DNA of 37,293 nucleotides, from NCBI RefSeq assembly GCF_021246465.1, contig NZ_JAHRHK010000010.1:117675-154967 (forward strand). Direction: 5' to 3'. A model generated the notes under the pieces. It did not search any database. It was not told the origin of the DNA and worked only from the letters and a program-made list of their open reading frames with translations. This DNA comes from Nocardioides sp. R-C-SC26. GTDB lineage: Bacteria > Actinomycetota > Actinomycetes > Propionibacteriales > Nocardioidaceae. Position numbers and translations under genes: made by a program. This document shows, in pieces, positions 24,562 to 32,770 of the stretch (positions within the stretch are counted from its first letter, which is position 1; each line of letters starts with the position of its first letter).

Positions 24562-25481
24562 AGTTCGATCTGACCGGCGACCAGCGCGACTTCGCCGGCT
24601 CTCTGGAGTCGCTGCTCTCCGCCGCTGACACGATCGGCGCCGCGCGATCCTGGGGCGAGGGAGAGCACGCCGCAGGCCTGACGCTGTGGACCAGGCTCGC
24701 CGAGCAGGGCTTGACGATGCTCGCCACCGAGGCGACGCCGGTCGAGGTCTGCCTGGCCTTCGAGGCGCTGGGGCGGCACGCCGTCCCCGGTCCGTGGGTG
24801 GAGTCGGCCGCGTACCTGCCGATCGCCCTCGGTGCCGAGGTCGACGGCGTCGCGACGCTCGCCGTCCCCCCGCTCGTGCCGCTGGCGCTCGACGCCGATG
24901 TCGCCGACGCCGTCTACCTGGTGGAGGACGGCGCGCTGCACGTCGCCGAAGTCACCGGAGACCCGCGCCGTTCGGTCGACCTGGCGCGTCGCCTGAGCCC
25001 GGTACGCGCAGGGGCACCTGTGCCCGCCGACGGCGATCTCGACGCCGCGCACCGCCTCGCCGTCCTCGCCACGGCCGCCCAGCTGCTCGGCGCGGGCGAG
25101 CGGGTGCTCGCCGACACCGTCACCTACGTCAAGCAGCGCAAGCAGTTCGGTCGCGAGATCGGGTCGTACCAGGCGCTCAAGCACCAGCTCGCCGACGTCA
25201 AGATCGTGCTCGACTTCGCCCGCCCGCTCATCTACGGCGCGGCGCTCGACCCGACCGACCGCGACGTCTCCGCTGCCAAGATCGCCGCCTCCGAGGCCGC
25301 CTACCGCGCCTCGCGCGTGGGCCTGCAGCTCCACGGCGCCATCGGCTACACCCAGGAGTTCGACCTGAGCCTGTGGATCACCAAGATCCGGGCCCTCGTC
25401 GGCGCGTGGGGATCGCCGTCCCACCACCGTGCGGTCGTGCTGGCCGCACTGCTCGACGAGCGCGCCGGGGGTGCTGCCTGA
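24558..25481 (+). CDS. fadE32: Short acyl-CoA dehydrogenase subunit FadE32
   Basis: A 307-aa acyl-CoA dehydrogenase-family protein, about 70-80 residues shorter than a full-length enzyme. The N-terminal part is reduced and variable; the conserved C-terminal helices are clear: ERVLADTVTYVKQRKQFGREIGSYQALKHQLADVKIVL and GLQLHGAIGYTQEFDLSLWI. Short forms of this type in steroid operons pair with a second short subunit into alpha2beta2 enzymes; fadE33 follows directly and is the likely partner. GTG at 24558 makes a 4-nt GTGA overlap with fadE31; a longer in-frame start upstream (24360) lies inside fadE31. Corresponds to Rv3563. The conclusion of a heteromer is inference from length and gene pairing. 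Confidence 0.9.
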   Translation: MKFDLTGDQRDFAGSLESLLSAADTIGAARSWGEGEHAAGLTLWTRLAEQGLTMLATEATPVEVCLAFEALGRHAVPGPWVESAAYLPIALGAEVDGVATLAVPPLVPLALDADVADAVYLVEDGALHVAEVTGDPRRSVDLARRLSPVRAGAPVPADGDLDAAHRLAVLATAAQLLGAGERVLADTVTYVKQRKQFGREIGSYQALKHQLADVKIVLDFARPLIYGAALDPTDRDVSAAKIAASEAAYRASRVGLQLHGAIGYTQEFDLSLWITKIRALVGAWGSPSHHRAVVLAALLDERAGGAA

Positions 25482-26467
25482 TGGAGGTCGCACTCAGCGA
25501 CGAGCAGCAGGAGCTCGCCGCGATGGTGCGCTCGCTGCTCGCCAAGCGCGCCGACAGCGCCGCCGTCCGCACGGCGATCGACAGCGATCTCGGCTACGAC
25601 GTCGCCCTGTGGCAGACGCTCGTGGAGCAGGTCGGAGCGGCCGCCCTCAACATCCCCGAGGAGTACGGCGGCGCGGGCTTCTCGCTGCTGGAGTCGCTCA
25701 TCGTGCTCGAGGAGCTCGGCCGGTCGCTGGCGCCCGCCCCGTTGCTGTCCAGCCTCCTCGTCGCCGAAGCCCTGCTCGCCGGAGGCGACGAGGAGGCCAA
25801 GCAGCGGCTGCTGCCGCGCATCGCAGCCGGTGAGACTGCCGCCTTCCTGCCGACCGCGGATCCGCAGCTCGACGTCGACCACGCAGCGATCCTGGTGGGC
25901 GTCGGCGACGGCGGACTCGTCGAGTTCGACGGCGATACGCCCCGCGAGCGGCTCGGCACCATGGACCAGACACTGCGGCTGGGCCGCATCGACGCCCTCG
26001 CGGCGGGCCGTCGGGCCGCCGGAGCGGCTGAGCCCGCTGTGGCGCGCGCCCGGCTCGTCGGCGCCGTCGGGGCGACTGCGCTCCAGGTCGGGCTTGCCGC
26101 GCGTGCGCTCGACATGACGGTGGGCTACGCCAAGGAACGCGTCCAGTTCGGCCGCGCGATCGGCTCCTACCAGGCGCTCAAGCACCGGATGGCCGACATG
26201 CTCGTGCTCGCGGAGATGTGCCGCTCGGCGCACCTCGGCGCGGCGCACGCCGTCTCGACGGGCTCGGCGGAGGCGGCGCACCTGGCACACGTCGCGAAGA
26301 GCTACTGCTCAGATGCCCTCGACGTCATCGCCGGCGAGACCGTGCAGCTGCACGGCGGCATCGCGATCACCTGGGAGCACGACGCGCACCTGGTGTTCAA
26401 GCGCGCACACGCGCTGAGCCAGCTCTTCGGTCAGGCACACGAGCACCGCGCTCTGCTCGAGCTGTGA
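25481..26467 (+). CDS. fadE33: Short acyl-CoA dehydrogenase subunit FadE33
   Basis: A 328-aa acyl-CoA dehydrogenase-family protein. Residues 1-70 carry the N-terminal helical domain (ALSDEQQELAAMVRSLLAKRAD, then LNIPEEYGGAGFSLLESLIVLEELGRSLAPAP). The C-terminal half has GYAKERVQFGRAIGSYQALKHRMADMLVLAEM and ETVQLHGGIAITWEHDAHLVFKRAHAL. ATG at 25481 shares its A with the fadE32 stop (TGATG), showing tight coupling, as expected for subunits made in equal amounts. Matches Rv3564 in order and size. It is the last gene of the fadD3 operon. Confidence 0.9.
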   Translation: MEVALSDEQQELAAMVRSLLAKRADSAAVRTAIDSDLGYDVALWQTLVEQVGAAALNIPEEYGGAGFSLLESLIVLEELGRSLAPAPLLSSLLVAEALLAGGDEEAKQRLLPRIAAGETAAFLPTADPQLDVDHAAILVGVGDGGLVEFDGDTPRERLGTMDQTLRLGRIDALAAGRRAAGAAEPAVARARLVGAVGATALQVGLAARALDMTVGYAKERVQFGRAIGSYQALKHRMADMLVLAEMCRSAHLGAAHAVSTGSAEAAHLAHVAKSYCSDALDVIAGETVQLHGGIAITWEHDAHLVFKRAHALSQLFGQAHEHRALLEL

Positions 26468-26537
26468 CCCACTCGGGTGTGACCCATCCGACATCGCCGA
26501 CCGTTCGCGACGACGAATCCGACCCGCCCGCCCTCAC

Positions 26538-26543
26538 TAGGAT
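26538..26543 (+). promoter_or_regulatory. Leaderless -10 box of the 35-codon ORF
   Basis: TAGGAT fits TANNNT and ends 6 nt before the ATG at 26550, the spacing used by several other genes in this window. No KstR or KstR2 site is visible nearby. Confidence 0.6.
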
Positions 26544-26549
26544 GTGACC

Positions 26550-26657
26550 ATGACTTCAATCGACGAGACCCAGATCGTGACGGAGAGTCTCGACACGCCC
26601 GCCGACGACGACTACCCGACTGGCATGCTCGCGAGCCCCACACGCACCCAGCTCTGA
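26550..26657 (+). CDS. 35-aa peptide of unknown function
   Basis: An ATG-TGA frame of 35 codons between fadE33 and hsaB. The product begins MTSIDETQIVTESLD, has an acidic middle (ADDD) and ends YPTGMLASPTRTQL; net charge is negative and there is no Cys, signal peptide or membrane segment. Evidence that it is real: a -10 box at leaderless distance, and a strong hairpin terminator starting 19 nt after the stop, so the ORF fills a complete small transcription unit. The acidic leader-like front and Gly/Ser/Thr-containing tail are reminiscent of RiPP precursors, but no modifying enzyme is in the window. I do not recognise the family; it could also be a regulatory or chance ORF. Confidence 0.5.
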   Translation: MTSIDETQIVTESLDTPADDDYPTGMLASPTRTQL

Positions 26658-26675
26658 CCTGCCTCGCCGAGCGCA

Positions 26676-26726
26676 GACACCACAGCCCCGCCGGCCTCGG
26701 GCCGACGGGGCTGTTGCGTGTCCCCG
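26676..26726. terminator. Terminator hairpin between the 35-codon ORF and hsaB
   Basis: CAGCCCCGCCGGCC (26683-26696) pairs with GGCCGACGGGGCTG (26700-26713) with one mismatch and a 3-nt loop; outer GACAC and GTGTC extend the stem. It lies between converging units (fadE33 and the small ORF on plus, hsaB on minus) and could stop both. Confidence 0.72.
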
Positions 26727-26730
26727 GTCA

Positions 26731-26760
26731 TCGAGCCTGTCACGACAAGTTCGACCACCG
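26731..26760. repeat. Single dispersed 'cgacaagYtcgaccacc' repeat
   Basis: TCGAGCCTGTC and GACAAGTTCGA form an imperfect inverted repeat (9 of 11 paired), and CGACAAGTTCGACCACCG matches the unit repeated four times at 12101-12180. It lies 17 nt beyond the hsaB stop. Confidence 0.6.
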
Positions 26761-26776
26761 TGGGCCCAAGGCAGCC

Positions 26777-27457
26777 TCAGCCGGTGGTGCGGTAGCGCCC
26801 CTTGAAGTAGAGCAGCGGTTCGGTCGCCCCCCGGGACCCCGCATCGGCGGCGTGCATCTCCAGATGCTCGACCCGTCCGATGACGACGTAGTGGTCGCCG
26901 GCCTCGTGCACCGCGTGGATGGTGCAGTCCAGGTGGGCGAGCGTGCCGGCGATCACCGGCGAGCCGGTACCGGCACCCGGCGTCCACTCGATGCCGGCGA
27001 ACTTGTCGATGCCGCGTGTCGCCATCTGGCCCGAGATGTGCTCCTGGTCCGCGGCGAGGACGTTGACGCAGAACCGCCCTGCACGCTGGATCAGCGGCCA
27101 GGCGCGCGAGGTGCGCGCGGGGATGAAGGTGACCAGGGGCGGGTCGAGCGAGACGCTGGAGAACGACTGGCAGGTCATGCCGACCGGTTCGCCGTTGCTC
27201 ATCGTGGTGATCACGGTGATGCCCGAGGCGAAGCAGCCGAGCACGTCGCGGAAGCGTCGTGCCGCCGCCTGGGCCTCGGGGTCGTCGGCCACGACGACGT
27301 CCTCCCCCGGACGCAGCTCGAAGTCGTAGGCGGCGTCGCCGAGCCAGGACTCGATCAGCTCCGGGCTGGGCCAGGTCTCGCGGGCATCGGGTCGCATGCC
27401 CGCCGGGACCTCCGTGGATCGCCCCGCGTCATCGGCGTAGTCGCTCACGGCGGTCAT
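26777..27457 (-). CDS. hsaB: Flavin reductase HsaB, partner of HsaA
   Basis: A 226-aa flavin:NAD(P)H reductase that supplies reduced flavin to HsaA for hydroxylation of 3-HSA. Family features: FRDVLGCFASGITVITTMSNGEPVGMTCQSFSSVSLDPPLVTF, shown here by its parts (GCFASGITVIT, GMTCQSFSSVSLDPPLV), then RAGRFCVNVLAADQ and GDHYVVIGRVEHLE. It is about 40 residues longer at the N-terminus than M. tuberculosis HsaB; the extension is acidic and unconserved. ATG at 27457 has GGAAGG too close upstream, so the GTG nine bases further in (27448), with AAGGA 8 nt before it, may be the true start. Last gene of hsaADCB, 8 nt after hsaC. Confidence 0.92.
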   Translation of the reverse strand: MTAVSDYADDAGRSTEVPAGMRPDARETWPSPELIESWLGDAAYDFELRPGEDVVVADDPEAQAAARRFRDVLGCFASGITVITTMSNGEPVGMTCQSFSSVSLDPPLVTFIPARTSRAWPLIQRAGRFCVNVLAADQEHISGQMATRGIDKFAGIEWTPGAGTGSPVIAGTLAHLDCTIHAVHEAGDHYVVIGRVEHLEMHAADAGSRGATEPLLYFKGRYRTTG

Positions 27458-27465
27458 CCTTCCGG

Positions 27466-28365
27466 TTAGTTCTCGCCGCCGAAGTTGTGCCCCCAGTACG
27501 AGACGGCGGTCGACTCGCGCGCGACCCACCGCTCGTCCTCGACGCGCAGGCCCTCGGTGCCGAACTCGATGTCGAAGCCACCGGGCGACTTGACGTAGAA
27601 GGAGACCATCTCGTCGTTCATGTGACGACCCAACGTCGCCGACAACGGTGCCTTGTAGCGGCGCACACGCTCGAGCGCGCGACCCACGTCGTCGAGCTGC
27701 TCGACCTCGAGCATGATGTGCACGCACTTGCTCGGGTTCGGCATCGGCAGGAACGCCAGCGAGTGGTGGCGCGGGTTGACGCCGAGGAATCGGAGCCAGA
27801 TCTTCGAGCCCGGCTCCTTGCCGACGAACTCACCGGGCATGCTCATCGAGTCGCGCAGGCGGAAGCCGAGCACCTCGGTGTAGAACCGCAGGGCCTCGAC
27901 GTCGTCCAGCACCGGGACGACGATGTGCCCCATGCCCTGATCGGCGGTGACGAACTTCGCGGCGTACGGCGTGACGATCGGCCGGGACTCGTAGGTGATG
28001 CCGTGGAAGAGCTCGAACACGTTGTCCCACGGGTCGCTGAAGCGCACCAGCTCCTGGACGCGACGCTCGGCGAGCTCCTCCGCAGTGCCCTCCTCGAACG
28101 CGACGCCGGCCTTCTGCAGGTGCTCGCGAGCCTCCTGCAGTGCCTGATGGTCGGCCAACTCCCACCCAGTGGCCATCAGCTCGTCGCGATCGGAGGGGAC
28201 GACGACCAGACGCGCCGAGACCTGGTCGATGCGCCAGTACTGGTTCTCGGCGTTCGGGCCCTTGGCCGCGGCGAGCCCGAGCACCTTGCCGGCGAAGGTC
28301 TCCCACTGGGACAGATCGGTCGACGCGACACGGACATAGCCCATCGACTTGATGTCGATCGTCAC
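27466..28365 (-). CDS. hsaC: 3,4-DHSA extradiol dioxygenase HsaC
   Basis: A 299-aa two-domain iron(II) extradiol dioxygenase that opens the aromatic A ring of 3,4-DHSA by meta-cleavage. The three iron ligands are visible: His147 in GMGHIVVPV, a His in NPRHHSLAF (200-201) and Glu267 in GGFDIEFG. Length and motifs fit M. tuberculosis HsaC (Rv3568c, 300 aa). GTG start at 28365 overlaps the hsaD stop by 4 nt. Order hsaA-hsaD-hsaC-hsaB is as in M. tuberculosis. Confidence 0.95.
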   Translation of the reverse strand: MTIDIKSMGYVRVASTDLSQWETFAGKVLGLAAAKGPNAENQYWRIDQVSARLVVVPSDRDELMATGWELADHQALQEAREHLQKAGVAFEEGTAEELAERRVQELVRFSDPWDNVFELFHGITYESRPIVTPYAAKFVTADQGMGHIVVPVLDDVEALRFYTEVLGFRLRDSMSMPGEFVGKEPGSKIWLRFLGVNPRHHSLAFLPMPNPSKCVHIMLEVEQLDDVGRALERVRRYKAPLSATLGRHMNDEMVSFYVKSPGGFDIEFGTEGLRVEDERWVARESTAVSYWGHNFGGEN

Positions 28366-29252
28366 GATGCGCTCCTCTCGACGTGGCGGGCCAGGAAGGC
28401 CGTGGTGATCTCGGCGAACTCGGCGGCCGCCTCGATCTGGGCCCAGTGACCGCAGTTGGGGAAGACGTGCAGCTGCGCCTTCGGGATGGTCTTCAGGCCG
28501 ACCAACGCACCGTCGAGCGGGTTGACCCGGTCTTCGCGGCCCCAGGTGAGCAGGGTGTGCTTGCGCAGCGTGTGTGCCTCACGCCAGAGCATGCCGTCCT
28601 CGGCGGTCGCGGGGTTCCAGAAGGACATGCCCATCTGGCGCATGGCGTCCTGGGCGCCGGGCGCCGTCGCGTCGGCGAACCGCTCCTCGACCAGTTCGTC
28701 GGTGACCAGTGCCTGGTTGACGACCATGGTGGAGATAAAGGCCCGCAGGGCCTCACGGCTCGGCGCGCCACTGAAGTCCATCAGCCGCTTGACGCCCTCG
28801 GTCGGGTCGGCGTGGAACAGGTTGAGCGAGAGTCCGCCGGGGCCCATCAGGACCAGGCGACCGACACGGTCGGGATAGGTCAGCGCGAGACGCATCGCCG
28901 TCCCGCCGCCGAGGCTGTTGCCGAGGAGGTGTGCCTTCTCCACGCCGAGCTCGTCCATCAGCTTCACGACGTAGTCGGCGGAGTGGCGGTAGTAGTTCCC
29001 CACGACGTCGGGCTTGTCGGACTGCCCGAAGCCGGGCTGGTCGACGAGCAGCGTGCGGAAGCTCGAGGCGAAGTGAGGCAGAGCGGGCCCGAAGTTCGAC
29101 CAGGCGCTCGCGCCCGGACCGCCGCCGTGCAGCATCACCAACGGGAGACCGGCGCCGATCTCAGCGCGAGCCTCACCGGCTTCGTAGTAGTTCAGGGTGA
29201 TGTCGCCGGCCTTGCCGGAGCGGCGGGTGCCCTCTTTGGAGAAGTCGCTCAT
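28362..29252 (-). CDS. hsaD: Meta-cleavage product hydrolase HsaD (4,9-DSHA hydrolase)
   Basis: A 296-aa alpha/beta hydrolase that cleaves the C-C bond in 4,9-DSHA, giving the C/D-ring propionate (HIP precursor) and 2-hydroxyhexadienoate. The triad is clear: Ser113 in LLGNSLGGGTAM, Asp241 in WGREDRVNPLDGAL and His269 in NCGHWAQIE. LMGPGGLSLNLFHADPTEG is the typical lid-proximal segment. ATG at 29252 (MSDFSKEGTRR) is chosen over an ATG at 29324, which would add 24 unconserved residues and overlap the hsaA stop. The 71-nt gap to hsaA holds no obvious terminator. Confidence 0.95.
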   Translation of the reverse strand: MSDFSKEGTRRSGKAGDITLNYYEAGEARAEIGAGLPLVMLHGGGPGASAWSNFGPALPHFASSFRTLLVDQPGFGQSDKPDVVGNYYRHSADYVVKLMDELGVEKAHLLGNSLGGGTAMRLALTYPDRVGRLVLMGPGGLSLNLFHADPTEGVKRLMDFSGAPSREALRAFISTMVVNQALVTDELVEERFADATAPGAQDAMRQMGMSFWNPATAEDGMLWREAHTLRKHTLLTWGREDRVNPLDGALVGLKTIPKAQLHVFPNCGHWAQIEAAAEFAEITTAFLARHVERSAS

Positions 29253-29323
29253 CGTGGTCAGTTCTCTCGTGTTCGACTGGGGGTCGTGTCTCGTTGCTGA
29301 TGACGGTGCCGGGGCTGCCGGCA

Positions 29324-30490
29324 TCAGTACATGCCGGGGTCGATCTGGTGCCCGAACTCGTGGGCACCGAAGAGCTGGAGCGCGCGCTCGGGGTCGTTGG
29401 CCGCGTGGACCCGGCCGGCATGGGCATCGCGCCAGGCGCGCTGGAGCGGAGTCCCCACCGCCAGCGCGCGGCCACCGGAGGCCTCGAAGAGCGCATCGAC
29501 GGCGTCGATGGCACGCTGGGTGCCGAGCACCTGGTCGCGTCGGACCTTGAGCCGGGTACGCAGCGGAATGGTCTCTCCGCGGGCGACGTAGCCCTGGGCC
29601 TCACGGAGGTTGGCGACCAGCAGCGCCCAGGCGGCGTCGATGTCGGAGCCGGACCGGGCGATCCGCACGGCCGCGAAGGGGTCGAGCGAGGCCTTCTCCC
29701 CCAGGTAAGCGGCGCGGACGCGCTTGCTCTGCATCTCCAGATGCTCGGCGTAGGCGCCACGCGCCATCCCGATGATCGGCACCGTGATCGTGCCGGTGAA
29801 GATCGAGTGGAACGGCAGTTTGTAGAGGTCCGCGGTGTTCTCCGCCTGACCCGGGCCACGGCACTGGCCGGTCTCACCCATGCTGAGGGTGAACGCGTGA
29901 GGCACGAAGACGTCGTCCACCACGATGTCGTTGGAGCCGGTACCGGCGAGCCCGACCATGTGCCACACATCGACGATGGTGTAGCTCTCGCGCGGCACCA
30001 GGAAGGTCTTGAAGTCGACCACCTGACCCTCGGCGTTGAACACCAGCCCGCCCAGGAGGGCCCACTGGCAGTGATCGCAACCAGAGGAGAAGCTCCACTT
30101 GCCCGACAGGAGGTAGCCACCCTCGACCTGGGTCGCCTTGCCCGTCGGGGAGTAGGAGGAGCTCAACAGGGTCGCGGTGTCGCTCCCCCACACCGCCTGC
30201 TGCGCCTCGTCGCTGAAGAGCGCGACCTGCCACGGGTGCACGCCGACGACGCTGGAGACCCACCCGGTCGAGCCGCAGGCGGACGCGATGTCGGCGACGG
30301 CGGTGTAGAAGTCGACGGGGTCGGCCTCGAGACCGTCGAAGCGGCGGGGCTGGAGCATCCGGAAGAAGCCGGTCTCCGCCAGCTCCTTGATCGAGGCCTC
30401 CGGGACCACGCGCAGCCGCTCAGCCTCGTCGGCGCGCTGACGCAGCGTCGGCAACAGATCGCGCACGCCGTCGAGCACAGCCTGGGACAT
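29324..30490 (-). CDS. hsaA: 3-HSA hydroxylase oxygenase subunit HsaA
   Basis: A 388-aa group D flavin monooxygenase with the acyl-CoA dehydrogenase fold. With reduced flavin from HsaB it hydroxylates 3-HSA to the catechol 3,4-DHSA. Family segments: TGFFRMLQPRRFDGLEADPVDFYTAVADIASACGSTGW, seen as RMLQPRRFDG and ACGSTGWVSSVVGVHPWQ, then SGKWSFSSGCDHCQWALLGG, VGLAGTGSNDIVVDDVFVP and FGAHEFGHQIDPGMY at the end. ATG at 30490 has AGGAG 8 nt upstream. It leads the hsaADCB operon; a KstR-type operator lies 35 nt before the start. Confidence 0.95.
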   Translation of the reverse strand: MSQAVLDGVRDLLPTLRQRADEAERLRVVPEASIKELAETGFFRMLQPRRFDGLEADPVDFYTAVADIASACGSTGWVSSVVGVHPWQVALFSDEAQQAVWGSDTATLLSSSYSPTGKATQVEGGYLLSGKWSFSSGCDHCQWALLGGLVFNAEGQVVDFKTFLVPRESYTIVDVWHMVGLAGTGSNDIVVDDVFVPHAFTLSMGETGQCRGPGQAENTADLYKLPFHSIFTGTITVPIIGMARGAYAEHLEMQSKRVRAAYLGEKASLDPFAAVRIARSGSDIDAAWALLVANLREAQGYVARGETIPLRTRLKVRRDQVLGTQRAIDAVDALFEASGGRALAVGTPLQRAWRDAHAGRVHAANDPERALQLFGAHEFGHQIDPGMY

Positions 30491-30524
30491 CGCAAGACTC
30501 CTGTCGGATCAGAAGTCTCAAGAC

Positions 30525-30538
30525 TAGAACACGTTCTC
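30525..30538 (-). promoter_or_regulatory. KstR-type operator upstream of hsaADCB
   Basis: TAGAACACGTTCTC agrees with TNNAACNNGTTNNA except the last base. On the minus strand it overlaps TAGTCT, a likely -10 box, giving a leader of about 25 nt with the AGGAG ribosome site of hsaA. Region 30491-30694 otherwise shows no gene. Confidence 0.78.
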
Positions 30539-30694
30539 GTTTTGTGCGAGTACCGCCGGCGTGGTGCGGCGTCGTCGAGCGCCGAGCGTGGAGTCCCTGG
30601 GGCCGGTCCACCAGTCTCGCTCGGGCACGCGACCCGCCCCGGGGGGCTAGGCCAGTGATCGACCCCCTGCAGCCGACCTGACGACCCGCTCCAC

Positions 30695-31582
30695 CTAGGC
30701 GGTGTCGGCGTGGATGCGCGAGGTCGCGTGAGCGCGGACATGCTCGAGGATGACGTCGGCGACCAGATCCGGCGCCTCGAACATCGGGATGTGGCCGACG
30801 TCCTCGAGCATCACATGGTCGGCGTCGGGCAGGGCGTCGACGTAGGGCTGGCCGAATCGGCTGACCGGGAGGATGTGGTCGTGCTCGCAGAGCACGAGCC
30901 TGATGGGCACCTCGCGGTCGAGGCCCGCGACGTCGACCACCTTGCCGTGGCGCAGCTCGGAGATCAGGAACGGGAAGAACGAGGCGCAGTGCGTGGAGGC
31001 ACGCAGGAAGTTGTCGGCGCGTTCGGGCGAGACTCGGCCGGGTCGGTGGCTGACGATCTTCAGGGCCGCCGAGGTCACCGGCCCCAGCCGGGTGACGTGC
31101 TCACCCAGTGCGTGGCCCAGGAGCGCGAATGGGTAGATCGCGAGGAAGCGCAGGCCGATCTCGACCTGGTTGCGCGACCAGCGAGTCCACGCGCCCGCCG
31201 GTGCGATGGCGGTGACCGACCTGGCCCGGCCGCGCCGCGCCATCTCGAAAGCGAGCCAGCCGCCGATCGAGTTGCCGGCGATGTGCGCGGTCTCCCAGCC
31301 GAGCTCGTCGAGCAGCGCCTCGACGCCGTCCGCGTAGGCCGTCAGCGAGACGTCGCCGCGCGCGAGGGGGCTGCCGCCCCAGTGGCCCGGCAGCGTCGCC
31401 GCGACGACCTCGAACTCGCGCGCGAGCGTCGGCACCACCTCGGCCCAGACGTCGTGCGACGTCGTGAACGGGTGGAGCAGGAGCAGGGGCTCCCCGGATC
31501 CGACGTGCACCGTGGGAGCGGGAACCGGGAGGGCCCGGCGCGAGGCGCGCGAGCGGGCTGCTGACGACGTTGTCTGCGACAC
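30695..31582 (-). CDS. Alpha/beta hydrolase of unknown substrate
   Basis: A 295-aa alpha/beta hydrolase. The oxyanion segment LLLLHPFTTSHDVW, the nucleophile elbow IAGNSIGGWLAFE, an acid in VLCEHDHILPVSRF and the His of LEDVGHIPMFEAP form a complete triad. The overall form is closer to general epoxide-hydrolase/lipase-like members than to HsaD, although the gene lies just upstream of hsaA. GTG at 31582 is leaderless: TAGCGT (31594-31589) ends 6 nt before it. This promoter has no KstR site, whereas hsaA has its own, so it is probably a separate unit. No clear counterpart in the M. tuberculosis cluster. A role such as steroid-ester or lactone hydrolysis would be a guess. Confidence 0.82.
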   Translation of the reverse strand: MSQTTSSAARSRASRRALPVPAPTVHVGSGEPLLLLHPFTTSHDVWAEVVPTLAREFEVVAATLPGHWGGSPLARGDVSLTAYADGVEALLDELGWETAHIAGNSIGGWLAFEMARRGRARSVTAIAPAGAWTRWSRNQVEIGLRFLAIYPFALLGHALGEHVTRLGPVTSAALKIVSHRPGRVSPERADNFLRASTHCASFFPFLISELRHGKVVDVAGLDREVPIRLVLCEHDHILPVSRFGQPYVDALPDADHVMLEDVGHIPMFEAPDLVADVILEHVRAHATSRIHADTA

Positions 31583-31618
31583 GGTGTCACGCTAGCGCCA
31601 GCAAGCGGCCCGCGCCAC

Positions 31619-31653
31619 CCTCCGATCGGAGGAGATTTCCTCCCCCGATCGGC
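31619..31653. terminator. Hairpin downstream of hsaEGF
   Basis: CGATCGGAGGAG (31623-31634) pairs with the complementary segment ending at 31652 with one mismatch; a shorter 14-bp perfect palindrome CCTCCGATCGGAGG (31619-31632) overlaps its left arm. It lies 25 nt beyond the hsaF stop on the minus strand. Confidence 0.6.
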
Positions 31654-31677
31654 CCCCATTCGTCGGGGAACGCCTCG

Positions 31678-32769
31678 TCAGCTGTTGGCCGCGGCCTTGT
31701 CCTGCTCGGCCTTGAGCATCAGCGCGATGTCGATGAGCTGGTCCTCCTGGCCGCCGATCAGCTTGCGGTTGCCCGCCTCCAGCAGGATCTTCGCGCCCGA
31801 GACGCCGTAGCGCTCGGCGGCGTTGCCCGCGTGCTTGAGGAAGGAGGAGTAGACGCCGGCGTAGCCCATCATGAGCGTCATCCGGTCGAGCTTGCACTCC
31901 TCCGGCATCGCCGGGCGGATGACGTCCTCGGAGGCGTCGACGATCTGCAGGAAGTCCACGCCGGTCTTCCAGCCGAGCTTGTCGCACACGCCGATGAACG
32001 CCTCGAGCGGCGCGTTGCCCGCACCGGCGCCGAATCGCCGCACCGAGCCGTCGATCTGGGTCGCGCCCGCCCGGGCGGCGATGACGGTGTTGGCCACGCC
32101 GAGGCCGAGGTTCTCGTGCCCGTGGAACCCGACGTCGGCCTGGTGCCCGATCTCGGCGACGACAGCAGCGACGCGGTCGGCGGTCTGCTCGAGCACGAGC
32201 GCACCGGCGGAGTCGACGACGTAGACGCACTGGCACCCGGCGTCCACCATGATGCGCGCCTGCCGGGCGAGCACCTCGGGGCTCTGCGTGTGGCTCATCA
32301 TCAGGAAGCCGACCGTCTCGAGGCCGAGCTCGCGCGCCAGACCGAAGTGCTGGATGGCGACGTCCGCCTCGGTGCAGTGCGTGGCGATCCGGCAGATCTG
32401 GCCGCCGTTGTCCTGCGCCGCGCGGATGTCCTCCTTGGTGCCGAGCCCCGGCAGCATCAGGAAGGCGATCTTGGCGCGCTTCGCGGTCTGCGCCGCGATC
32501 TTGATGAGCTCCTGCTCCGGGGTGTGGGAGAAGCCGTAGTTGAAGGACGAGCCGCCCAGGCCGTCGCCGTGGGTCACCTCGATCACCGGGACGCCGGACT
32601 CGTCGAGGGCACGGACGATGTCCTCGACCTCCTGCGCGGTGAACTGGTGCCGCTTGTGGTGCGAGCCGTCGCGCAGGCAGGTGTCGGTCAGGCGAAGGTC
32701 GATGTCGCCGAACAGGTCGGTGCCGTGCGTTCCCGCCCAGGTACGAGTGAGCGTGTTCAGGTCGGACAT
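31678..32769 (-). CDS. hsaF: 4-hydroxy-2-oxoacid aldolase HsaF
   Basis: A 363-aa class II pyruvate-type aldolase (DmpG family) that splits 4-hydroxy-2-oxohexanoate to pyruvate and propionaldehyde. Family motifs: [18 protein letters not shown] (metal-binding Asp and catalytic His), [33 protein letters not shown] (metal His pair) and [20 protein letters not shown] at 32769 lies 1 nt after the hsaG stop. The aldehyde is passed through a channel to HsaG; the two form one complex. Corresponds to Rv3534c. Confidence 0.95.
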   Translation of the reverse strand: MSDLNTLTRTWAGTHGTDLFGDIDLRLTDTCLRDGSHHKRHQFTAQEVEDIVRALDESGVPVIEVTHGDGLGGSSFNYGFSHTPEQELIKIAAQTAKRAKIAFLMLPGLGTKEDIRAAQDNGGQICRIATHCTEADVAIQHFGLARELGLETVGFLMMSHTQSPEVLARQARIMVDAGCQCVYVVDSAGALVLEQTADRVAAVVAEIGHQADVGFHGHENLGLGVANTVIAARAGATQIDGSVRRFGAGAGNAPLEAFIGVCDKLGWKTGVDFLQIVDASEDVIRPAMPEECKLDRMTLMMGYAGVYSSFLKHAGNAAERYGVSGAKILLEAGNRKLIGGQEDQLIDIALMLKAEQDKAAANS

Positions 32770-32770
32770 G

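Noticed and set aside
26550..26657. Mycofactocin precursor MftA
   Set aside because: The leader has a similar VTESL stretch, but the C-terminal IDGMCGVY core and the mft genes are absent.
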